Positions 1-7,000 of a DNA stretch of 8,776 nucleotides are shown one piece after another. Every line of letters starts with the position of its first letter. Position 1 is the stretch's first letter. The position numbers and the translations under genes were made by a program. Origin of the DNA: Aquiluna sp. (lineage in GTDB: Bacteria; Actinomycetota; Actinomycetes; Actinomycetales; Microbacteriaceae); the NCBI GenBank assembly GCA_023260495.1, contig JALQVB010000004.1, positions 20,072 to 28,847 of the forward strand. The letters are read 5' to 3'. The notes under the pieces were generated by a model that saw nothing but the letters and a program-made list of their open reading frames with translations, did not search any database and was not told the origin of the DNA.

Positions 1-525
1 AAGACATCCGCGCCTACCGCATCCGCAAAGCTCCCCGTCGTTCACAACGGTGATGTGCCCAAGCTCGGCTGCGATACCAAATCCACCGCTCATTAGCTGA
101 CCGTCATTCACGATTGCACCGCCGACTCCGGTGCCAAGGGTGAGCATGACCATCGAGTTCTGGTTCTTGGCCGCTCCAAAACGGAATTCTGCCCAGCCTG
201 CTGCGTTGGCATCGTTTTCGATTATCAGATCTCGGCCGACCCGCTTCACCAGGCGCTCGCGGAGCGGTTCGTTGCGCCAGTTCAAATTAGGCGCATACAA
301 AATTGTTTCTCGCTGCTTATCCATGAAGCCTGCTGCTGCCACTCCGATTGCAGCGATGTCGTGCTCCGTGGACAATTGCTCAATTAGCGCGGCAACCTCG
401 GTGACCATGGCATCTGGATCACTCGCCGGTGATGCCACGCGCAGCTCGCGGACAACCTGTCCACCCTCGCTAACGACGGCTCCGAGGATCTTGGTTCCGC
501 CTATGTCAATGCCAATGGAAAACAA
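1..525 (-). CDS. glk: ROK-family glucokinase, N-terminal 175 residues (runs off the window)
   Basis: Cytosolic sugar kinase that phosphorylates glucose to glucose-6-phosphate at the entry to glycolysis. The translated 175 residues show the ROK order of motifs: phosphate-binding DIGGTK at 7-12, the sugar-binding/catalytic ENDANAA at 103-109 with catalytic Asp105, glycine-rich LGTGVGGAIV at 130-139, the ExGH motif (E154, H157), and the start of the zinc site CGCGRRGC at 167-174 (C167, C169, C174). Full ROK glucokinases are about 310-320 residues, so roughly the C-terminal half lies before position 1. The start is a TTG at 525-523: an in-frame TAG lies directly upstream, no ATG or GTG precedes the DIGGTK motif, and AGGAG sits six bases upstream. 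It diverges from the acyl-CoA synthetase gene; a ROK glucokinase near a FadD15-type gene is, from memory, a recurring actinobacterial neighbourhood. The family also contains repressors, but the absence of an N-terminal helix-turn-helix rules that out here. Exact sugar specificity is inferred. Confidence 0.93.
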   Translation of the reverse strand, partial: MFSIGIDIGGTKILGAVVSEGGQVVRELRVASPASDPDAMVTEVAALIEQLSTEHDIAAIGVAAAGFMDKQRETILYAPNLNWRNEPLRERLVKRVGRDLIIENDANAAGWAEFRFGAAKNQNSMVMLTLGTGVGGAIVNDGQLMSGGFGIAAELGHITVVNDGELCGCGRRGCL

Positions 526-531
526 CTATTG

Positions 532-536
532 CTCCT
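532..536 (-). promoter_or_regulatory. Ribosome binding site that decides the TTG start of the glucokinase
   Basis: AGGAG on the minus strand, followed by a six-base spacer and then TTG. The spacing is ideal, and the reading frame is closed by TAG immediately upstream of TTG, so this site fixes the non-ATG start. Confidence 0.7.
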
Positions 537-543
537 GCGTTCA

Positions 544-557
544 ATTAGAAAAGTTTA
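544..557 (-). promoter_or_regulatory. Candidate -10 elements for the glucokinase promoter
   Basis: Two overlapping candidate -10 boxes read on the minus strand: TCTAAT at 549-544 and TAAACT at 557-552. TCTAAT would start transcription around 537, just upstream of the AGGAG site, giving a leader of about a dozen bases. I see no convincing -35 box at 16-18 bases from either, so this is a weak call based on position and A+T content. Confidence 0.25.
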
Positions 558-594
558 TGGCCTTGGGCATCTTCCGAAAAACCCAAACTAAGCG

Positions 595-605
595 GGACTA
601 AGTCC
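595..605. promoter_or_regulatory. Short palindrome, possible operator
   Basis: GGACT A AGTCC is a perfect 5-bp inverted repeat around one base. It ends six bases before the TTGACA box of the acyl-CoA synthetase promoter. The hexamer ACTAAG inside it also occurs ten bases earlier (587-592), one helical turn away. The position would suit a regulator of either divergent gene, but 5-bp arms are short and I do not recognise the site. Confidence 0.25.
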
Positions 606-611
606 TCAAAT

Positions 612-640
612 TTGACAGTCATTTAATGGCACAATAGACC
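612..640 (+). promoter_or_regulatory. Sigma-70-type promoter for the acyl-CoA synthetase gene
   Basis: A perfect TTGACA at 612-617 is followed after 17 bases by TAGACC at 635-640, which resembles the TAnnnT type of actinobacterial -10 except for its last base. Transcription would begin near 647, giving a leader of about 19 bases that includes the AAAGGAG site. The -35 match and spacing are strong; the -10 is imperfect. Confidence 0.5.
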
Positions 641-650
641 TCATTCATTC

Positions 651-657
651 AAAGGAG
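651..657 (+). promoter_or_regulatory. Strong ribosome binding site for the acyl-CoA synthetase
   Basis: AAAGGAG, eight bases before the ATG at 666. It supports that start rather than any downstream ATG. Confidence 0.8.
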
Positions 658-665
658 AGTGACCG

Positions 666-2465
666 ATGAAGTCCTACGATGTGCCAGTCCTGGTTGAATC
701 ACCGGCCAACTTAAATTCCACCGATCTACTGCTCGAGCGAGTAGCTCACAATCCCAACCACGCGCTTTTCAGCAAGAAGGCTGCGGACGGAACCTGGAAG
801 GATGTCACTTCCGCTGAGTTTCTGGATGAAGTAAAGACGCTAGCCAAGGGGCTCATTGCTGCCGGCATCAAGCCTGGTCAGGCTGTTGCCCTAATGTCTC
901 GGACCCGTTACGAGTGGACGATGATCGACTTCGCAATCTGGTTCGCCGGGGCTGTTGTTGTTCCAATTTACGAGAGCTCCTCCCCCAGTCAGATGGAGTG
1001 GATTCTCTCTGACTCAGACGCCGTCGCCCTGTTCGTTGAAAACGATGAGCACATGGCGCGCTTCGAAGAGATTCGCGGCAAACTGCCTCGTGTGAACAGC
1101 GTCTGGCGCATTGAGTCTTCAGACTTCACAGAACTGCACACCTCTGGTGCCAAGATTTCTGACCCCGACCTTGAGGTGGCGCGATCGAATGCCGAAATGT
1201 CTGATCTTGCAACCATCGTCTACACCTCGGGAACCACAGGAAACCCGAAGGGTTGCGAGCTGACCCACAAGTCCTTCGTCGACCACTGCAAGAATGCAGC
1301 GCTCGAGATCCCGGAGATCGCAAACGACAAGCAGACCACACTCCTATTTGTGCCACTGGCTCACATCCTTGGCCGCTACGTGGCAGTGCTCTGCGTTTAT
1401 GCAGGCATCAAAGTTGGCCACCTGCCCGACACCAAGACCGTGGGTGCGGAACTGCCTGGCTATCAGCCCAGCTTCTTGCTTGCCGTCCCCAGGGTGTTCG
1501 AAAAGGTCTATAACAACGCCGAACTCAAGGCCGAAGCTGGCGGCAAGGGCAAAATCTTCCGCACCGCCGCGCAGGTCGCTATTGACTACTCGAAGGCACT
1601 TGACACCAAGGAGGGTCCGGCATTCGCCTTGAAACTCAAGCACACCGTCTTTGACAAGTTGGTCTACAGCAAGCTTCGTCACGCCATGGGTGGCAAGGTT
1701 CGCTATGCCATCAGCGGTGGTGCGCCACTGGGTGAGCGCCTGGGCCACTTCTTCCGCGGCATCGGCCTGATCGTGCTGGAAGGCTACGGTCTGACCGAAA
1801 CGGCTGCAGCTGCCGTAATTGGCCGAGTGAGCTGGCAAAAAATTGGCAAGGTAGGCCGTGCCCTGCCCGGTACCGGCATCAAGATTGCGGACGACGGCGA
1901 AGTGTGGCTGCGCGGCATCAATGTGATGCGCGGTTACTGGCGTAACGAAGCCGCCACACGAGAAGCATTCGAGGGCGACTGGTTCCGCTCAGGTGACATT
2001 GGTGAGCTGGACGAGGACGGCTTCCTAACCATCACTGGCCGCAAGAAGGAAATCCTGGTGACCGCCGGAGGTAAGAATGTTCCTCCAGCCCCAATTGAGG
2101 ACCCACTACGCGCTCACCCGCTAATCGGGCAGGTTGTAGTGATTGGTGACGCGAAACCGTTTATCGCAGCTTTGATTTCTCTGGATCCAGAGATGGTCCC
2201 AGTCTGGCTCGAGCAAAATGGAATTACCGAGAAGCTGACGCTGGCCGAGGCTGCCAAGCACCCGAAGATCAGGGAGGAGCTGCAGGTAGCCGTAGATGCG
2301 GTGAACAAGAAGTTCTCCCAGGCCGAGCAGATTCGCGCCTTTGAGATTCTGGACGTGGAGCTGACCGAGGCCTCAGGACACCTGACGCCATCACTGAAGA
2401 TTAAGCGTGGTCAGGTACTGAAGGACTTCACCCTTCAGGTAGACCGTATTTACGCTAACGCCTAA
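666..2465 (+). CDS. fadD15: Long-chain fatty acid-CoA ligase, FadD15-like (AMP-forming)
   Basis: A 599-residue ANL-superfamily enzyme that activates a fatty acid with ATP to an acyl-adenylate and then transfers it to CoA, at the cytosolic side of the membrane. Motifs in order are the P-loop YTSGTTGNPKG at 186-196, the adenine-binding YGLTET at 374-379, the ribose-binding SGDIGELDEDGFL at 442-454 with Asp444, the hinge GRKKEIL at 458-464, the AGGKNVPPAPIED stretch at 467-479, and the C-terminal LTPSLKIKR (573-581) with Lys578 as the likely adenylation lysine. Length and the KNVPPAPIE pattern fit the actinobacterial FadD15 group (about 600 aa). There is no signal peptide or membrane segment. 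The ATG has a strong Shine-Dalgarno site and a TTGACA promoter upstream. The gene ends in an 11-base convergent overlap with peptide deformylase. The chain-length preference and whether it serves lipid synthesis or breakdown cannot be read from sequence. Confidence 0.93.
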   Translation: MKSYDVPVLVESPANLNSTDLLLERVAHNPNHALFSKKAADGTWKDVTSAEFLDEVKTLAKGLIAAGIKPGQAVALMSRTRYEWTMIDFAIWFAGAVVVPIYESSSPSQMEWILSDSDAVALFVENDEHMARFEEIRGKLPRVNSVWRIESSDFTELHTSGAKISDPDLEVARSNAEMSDLATIVYTSGTTGNPKGCELTHKSFVDHCKNAALEIPEIANDKQTTLLFVPLAHILGRYVAVLCVYAGIKVGHLPDTKTVGAELPGYQPSFLLAVPRVFEKVYNNAELKAEAGGKGKIFRTAAQVAIDYSKALDTKEGPAFALKLKHTVFDKLVYSKLRHAMGGKVRYAISGGAPLGERLGHFFRGIGLIVLEGYGLTETAAAAVIGRVSWQKIGKVGRALPGTGIKIADDGEVWLRGINVMRGYWRNEAATREAFEGDWFRSGDIGELDEDGFLTITGRKKEILVTAGGKNVPPAPIEDPLRAHPLIGQVVVIGDAKPFIAALISLDPEMVPVWLEQNGITEKLTLAEAAKHPKIREELQVAVDAVNKKFSQAEQIRAFEILDVELTEASGHLTPSLKIKRGQVLKDFTLQVDRIYANA

Positions 2466-2949
2466 ACCACTCTTGCTCTCGGAGCGAGCGCATAGCAAGC
2501 TTGCGCTCCTCCGGGGTTAGGCGGTCCAGGTAAAGCAGGCCTTCGAGATGGTCACATTCATGCTGTAGCGCCTGAGCCAGCAGCCCAGAGCCGACGATCT
2601 CAATCACCGAGCCGTCGAGCTGTTGCCCCTGCACCCGTGCATGCTCGTATCTTGGTGTCTTGTGCCAGAGGCCGGGCACCGACAGGCAGCCCTCGTCAAT
2701 TTCAAGTTTTTCACCAAAGAGTTCAAGAATTGTTGGATTAATCAGATAGCCGATTTCGCCATCGACGTTGTAAGCAAAGGCCCGCAACCCGACACCAATT
2801 TGATTCGCTGCCACCCCAGCTCGTCCAGGCAGTGAGGTGGTGTCAATCAGATCTTGAATCAGGCCGGCAGCCTTCGCGGGGTCGCCTATCAGGTCGCAAG
2901 CGCTCTTCAGCACCGGGTCGCCAAATAGACGAATCTCCCGAACACTCAA
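2455..2949 (-). CDS. def: Peptide deformylase
   Basis: A 164-residue metalloenzyme that removes the formyl group from the N-terminal methionine of nascent proteins as they leave the ribosome. All three family motifs are present: motif I GVAANQIG at 45-52, motif II EGCLS at 86-90 with metal ligand Cys88, and motif III HECDH at 130-134 with metal ligands His130 and His134 and catalytic Glu131. Motif I has Arg43 where many homologues have the first glycine of GxGLAAxQ. The start is TTG at 2949-2947, sharing TTGA with the TGA of the upstream ATPase gene; the resulting N-terminus (MSVREIRLFGDPVL) is typical for the family. The Shine-Dalgarno is poor, so translation probably depends on coupling to the upstream gene. 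It is the last gene of the pyruvate carboxylase operon, not beside fmt, so the genome may hold another copy. Its 3' end overlaps the convergent acyl-CoA synthetase gene by 11 bases. Confidence 0.95.
   Translation of the reverse strand: MSVREIRLFGDPVLKSACDLIGDPAKAAGLIQDLIDTTSLPGRAGVAANQIGVGLRAFAYNVDGEIGYLINPTILELFGEKLEIDEGCLSVPGLWHKTPRYEHARVQGQQLDGSVIEIVGSGLLAQALQHECDHLEGLLYLDRLTPEERKLAMRSLREQEWFRR
2477..2516 (+). terminator. Hairpin inside the deformylase gene, likely transcription end or stabiliser for the acyl-CoA synthetase mRNA
   Basis: On the plus-strand RNA, 2486-2492 (GAGCGCA) pairs perfectly with 2502-2508 (TGCGCTC) around a nine-base loop. After a single bulged C at 2485, 2480-2484 pairs with 2509-2513, and 2477-2479 extends the stem with one C-G and two G-U pairs. 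This gives about 15 pairs beginning 12 bases after the acyl-CoA synthetase stop codon. There is no T-run behind it, so it is not a classical intrinsic terminator. The two wobble pairs exist only in the plus-strand RNA, which favours action on that transcript. It lies within codons of the deformylase C-terminus. Confidence 0.4.
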
Positions 2950-4019
2950 GCCACTAACCCGTCTACGACCAAGGCCGCGAGATCTCGGGCTGCCTGCCTG
3001 GTGGCAGGGTGCAGCTTGTCAAACTGAATCTGAGCACCTGCGGCCAGCATTGGGTCATATGGAACCCGGACCACTGCTCGAACCCGAGTCTTGAAGTGAG
3101 ACTCAATCTCATCAATCTTCACCAACTGCGTGCCATAGGTTGCGGTGTTTAGAGCCACAATCGAGTTCTTAACGAGCTCGCCAAAACCGTTGGATTCCAG
3201 CCAGGTTAGGGTCTCACTGGCCAACTTGGCCTCATCTACAGAGCCGCCCGAGACAATGACAAGACCGTCTGCCCGCAGCAGAATGGCCCGCATCACGCTG
3301 TGCACGATACCCGTTCCGCAGTCTGTGAGGCACACGCTGTAGTAGCGCGAAGCGATGTCGGCGACGACGTTGTAATCGCCCTCATTGAATGCCTCCGACA
3401 GCATTGGATCGGTATCCGATGCCAGAACGTCCAGCCTGGTCTTGTCCCTGGAGACGAAGTCGCTGAAGATACTGAAGGAGTTGATGCCGCCAGCTCGCTT
3501 GACCACGTCGCGCACGGTGTAGTCAGTTTTCTGCTCAATCCGCTCGGCTAGGGTTCCGCGATCCGGATTGGCGTCAATTGCAAGAATTCGGTCTTCACGA
3601 GCGGTTGACATGGCCATACCGATAAGTGTTGTGATGGTGGTCTTGCCCACCCCACCCTTGCGCGTCAGCACCGGTACGAATTTCGTGCCACCTGGAATCA
3701 CCGCATTGATTCGCGCATCTAGCGATCTGCGAGCCAGGACCCTTTTGTTATCTCCGAGGTTCAACTTGCCAAAGGTGATTTTGTAAAGGACCTTTCGCCA
3801 AAATGTTTCCGGGATAACCCTTGGCCTAGCCTCATCGCGCAGCAGACGATCGGCGTTAAGCATCGCAGCTGGTTCGGACTCCTGGAAGATGTCAGGAGCA
3901 ATGGCAATCTGCTCTGCCTCGGCAGCTATCGCAACGATTCTTCCCGTCTCCGGATCTAGTTCCAGGTCCGAAAAGTCGGTATTCTCCCCCGAGGCGAAGT
4001 CATCTTTTTCCTGCGACAT
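2946..4019 (-). CDS. MinD/ParA-like P-loop ATPase with long N-terminal extension
   Basis: A 357-residue cytosolic deviant-Walker ATPase. Residues 1-70 are acidic and low in order; 74-106 (FWRKVLYKITFGKLNLG and following) form a basic, probably helical linker. The ATPase domain begins near 113. It has Walker A RKGGVGKTT at 120-128 with signature Lys121 and Lys127, switch DANPDRGT at 149-156, and a Walker B region LTDCGTG at 231-237 (Asp233) instead of the DTPPS of ordinary ParA. The NLG linker, DANPDRGT and DCGTG pattern resembles, from memory, the actinobacterial MinD-like ATPases often found with ESX/type VII secretion genes (EspI-like C-terminal domains). No secretion gene is visible here. 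The ATG has AGAGGA only two bases upstream, formed partly from the pyruvate carboxylase stop codon (TAGAGGAACATG). It sits in an operon, six bases after pyc and overlapping def by four. The ATPase fold is certain; the cellular role is unknown. Confidence 0.85.
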   Translation of the reverse strand: MSQEKDDFASGENTDFSDLELDPETGRIVAIAAEAEQIAIAPDIFQESEPAAMLNADRLLRDEARPRVIPETFWRKVLYKITFGKLNLGDNKRVLARRSLDARINAVIPGGTKFVPVLTRKGGVGKTTITTLIGMAMSTAREDRILAIDANPDRGTLAERIEQKTDYTVRDVVKRAGGINSFSIFSDFVSRDKTRLDVLASDTDPMLSEAFNEGDYNVVADIASRYYSVCLTDCGTGIVHSVMRAILLRADGLVIVSGGSVDEAKLASETLTWLESNGFGELVKNSIVALNTATYGTQLVKIDEIESHFKTRVRAVVRVPYDPMLAAGAQIQFDKLHPATRQAARDLAALVVDGLVA

Positions 4020-4028
4020 GTTCCTCTA
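4020..4028 (-). promoter_or_regulatory. Ribosome binding site made from the pyc stop codon
   Basis: On the minus strand the sequence reads TAG-AGGAAC-ATG: the pyruvate carboxylase TAG runs straight into AGGA, two bases before the ATG of the MinD-like ATPase. The close spacing suggests that ribosomes finishing pyc help start the next gene. Confidence 0.5.
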
Positions 4029-7000
4029 TTCGATGACGGCAATAAGGTCGCCACCCTCAACCGGGGTGGGTCCAGCGACGCCGAGTCTAACAACCTTGCC
4101 GGCTACAGGTGCGGCAATCGTCGCCTCCATTTTCATAGCCTCAATGGAAGCGATTGGTTCACCAGCGGCAACCTGAGCACCAACCTCAACCTTCGGCGTC
4201 ACAACGCCGGTGAATGGCGCTGCAGCATGCCCTGGGTTATTTGGATCAGCCTTTTCCGCGCTCGACTCCGCCACGGTGACGCTGTGGTCGCGAACCGTGA
4301 CTGGGCGAAGTTGCCCATTTAGCTTTGCCATGACTGTGCGGAAGCCCTTGGCATCAGCCTCACCGATGGCCTCTAGACCAACGAAGAGCTGTAGACCCTT
4401 GCGCAGCTCGACAACGTGTTCAACCTCAGGGTCCAACCCGTAAAGGTAGTCGATGGTAGCGACGTTGTTCAGGCTGCCGTAGGTTGCCCGAACGCGCTCA
4501 AACTCCTTGGTTGGAGCTGGGAACAGCAGCTGGTTCAACTTGCTTCTTCGCACTGAGGCGTCAGCAGAATCCAGGGCGGATTTGTCCTCGGCAGAGATTG
4601 GGGTGATGGAGATGTCAACCTTGCGACCGGCCAGCACCTTGCTCCTGAACGGTTCTGGCCAGCCTCCTGGAAGATCTCCGAGTTCGCCCGCCATGAAGCC
4701 AATCACCGAGTCTGGGATGTCGTACTTCTCAGGGTTTGCCTCGAAATCGGCAGGGTCTGCACCGACGGCGACTAGATGAAGCGCTAGATCGCCAACAACC
4801 TTGGACGATGGCGTCACCTTAGGTGGGCGTCCCAGCATCTTGTTGGCTGCGGCATACATCTCTTCGACCAGTTCGAAGCGATCGCCCAGACCGAGGGCAA
4901 TCGCCTGCTGCCTCAGATTGGATAGCTGGCCACCTGGAATCTCGTGGCGGTAAACCCGACCGGTGGGACCGGCAAGGCCGGACTCGAACGGGGCGTAGAC
5001 GCCGCGGACTGCCTCCCAATATGGCTCAAGGTCAGTCACCGAATCGAGATCAATTTGGGTATCGCGCTCGGTGTTGGAAAGCGCTGCAACCAGGGCAGAC
5101 ATCGAGGGCTGGGAAGTGGTACCAGCCATTGGCGCACTGGCAACATCTACAGCGTCAACGCCAGCATCGACGGCAGCCAACAGGGTGGCCAACTGGCCAC
5201 CCGCGGTGTCGTGGGTGTGCAGGTGTACCGGCAAGTCAAAGCGTTCGCGAAGGGCGGTCACTAAGGTGGCAGCGGCTGCAGGTCTTAGCAGACCAGCCAT
5301 GTCCTTGATGGCAAGCACGTGCGCGCCAGCCTCAACCATGCGATCGGCCAACTTCAGGTAGTAGTCGAGCGTGTAGAGCTTCTCGTTTGGATCGCTGAGG
5401 TTTGCGGTGTAGCTAATTCCTGCTTCGGCAATTGACCCAGTCTGCTCACGAACCGCCCGGATGGCCGGCTCCATCTGATTGACGTCATTGAGTGCGTCGA
5501 AGATTCGGAAAATATCGATGCCTGTGCTGGCTGCCTCGGCCACAAAGGCGTCGGTTACCTCAGTTGGATATGGGGTGTAGCCAACGGTGTTGCGGCCGCG
5601 CAGCAGCATCTGAATCGCGACGTTGGGAAGTTGTGCCCGAAGCTCGGCAAGGCGCTCCCAAGGGTCCTCGCCCAAAAAGCGCAGCGCAACATCGTAGGTC
5701 GCACCGCCCCAGGCCTCGATAGACAAGAGCTGCGGAGTCACACGCGACACGTAAGGCACAGCGGCAACGAGATCCTTAGAGCGAACCCTGGTGGCAAGCA
5801 GCGACTGGTGCGCGTCTCGGAACGTGGTATCGGTCACAAGCACCCTCTGCTGTTCGCGCATCCAGGCTGCAAACTTTTCTGGACCAAGCTCATCGAGCAG
5901 CTGCTTGGTGCCAGGGGTCGGTGCGGTTTCCAAGTCAAGCTTCGGCAGCTTCAAGGCTGGATCAATGCGGCCGTTTCGCTCCCCGTAGGGCTTGTTCACG
6001 GTCACCTCGGCAAGCCACTGCAACACCTTGGTACCCCGGTCACGAGAGACTCTAGCCTGCAGTAGCTCCGGCCGCTCGTCGATGAAGTGGGTGGAGAGCT
6101 CGCCGGAGGCAAAGGTCTCATCGTCCAAAACGGCCTGCAGGAAGTTGATGTTGGTGGCAACTCCACGAATGCGGACCTCCGCTAGGGCACGCTTAGCGCG
6201 GTCCACCGCACTGCGGAAATCGCGGCCGCGGGTTATCAACTTCACCAGCATCGAGTCAAAGTGAGGGGAAACCTCGGCTCCAGTCGATGCCGTACCGCCA
6301 TCGAGCCGGATGCCAGCACCTCCGGGCGAACGGTAGGTGGTGATCATGCCGGTGTCTGGGCGGAAGCCAGCGGCAGGATCCTCGGTGGTGATGCGGCACT
6401 GCAGTGCGAAGCCGTGCGGCTTAATCGACTCCTGGGAAAGACCAAGTTCCGCTAGCGTCTCCCCCGCTGCAATGCGAAGCTGAGACTGCACAAGGTCAAC
6501 ATCGGTCACCTCCTCGGTGACCGTGTGCTCCACCTGGATTCTAGGATTCATCTCGATAAAGACGTGCTTGCCGGCGTTCTGGCCGGCGGTCTCGATCAGG
6601 AACTCAACGGTTCCAGCGTTCTGATAGCCAATCTCGCTGGCGAAGCTGATGGCGTCCTTGAATAGCTGCTGTCGCAGTTCGTCGTCAAGCTTGGGGGCTG
6701 GAGCAATTTCCACAACTTTCTGGTTCCTGCGCTGAATCGAGCAGTCGCGCTCGTGCAGGTGGATGATATTGCCGTGGGTGTCGGCCAGAATCTGGACCTC
6801 AATGTGCCTGGGGCGAATAACTGCCTGCTCCAAGAACACTCGGGCATCTCCAAAGGCACTACCGGCCTCATTCATGGCCGCCTCTAGGGCTGCCGGCAAC
6901 TCAGCTGCCGAATCGACCTTTCGCATACCGCGACCGCCACCGCCGGCAACTGCCTTGACATATAGCGGGAAACCAATGCCATCGGCCTGGGCAATAAGAG

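Larger units (their letters stand above)
526..665. other. Divergent intergenic region between glucokinase and acyl-CoA synthetase
   Basis: The longest non-coding stretch in the window. It is more A+T-rich than its flanks and must hold both promoters. It contains the plus-strand TTGACA promoter, a palindrome GGACT-A-AGTCC, the hexamer ACTAAG repeated at 587-592 and 597-602 (ten bases apart), and a longer-looped inverted repeat TTGGG (563-567) / CCCAA (582-586). A plus-strand reading frame crosses much of it from the glucokinase antisense strand, but it has no protein-like content. Confidence 0.6.

Noticed and set aside
563..586. TTGGG...CCCAA inverted repeat considered as a terminator
   Set aside because: It has only five pairs and a 14-base loop, lies upstream of both divergent genes, and has no gene end nearby.
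131..601. Open frame of 156 codons on the plus strand across the start of the window
   Set aside because: It is antisense to the glucokinase, whose frame shows all ROK motifs. The product has no recognisable domain, and the frame runs on through the intergenic promoter region.
1344..1838. 164-codon frame on the minus strand inside the acyl-CoA synthetase gene
   Set aside because: The opposite strand encodes conserved acyl-CoA synthetase motifs throughout, and the antisense product shows no domain and no ribosome site that stands out. It is a G+C-driven shadow.
4823..5308. 161-codon plus-strand frame inside pyruvate carboxylase
   Set aside because: It is antisense to the carboxyltransferase domain, with an Arg/Gly/Pro/Gln-rich composition typical of a shadow frame.
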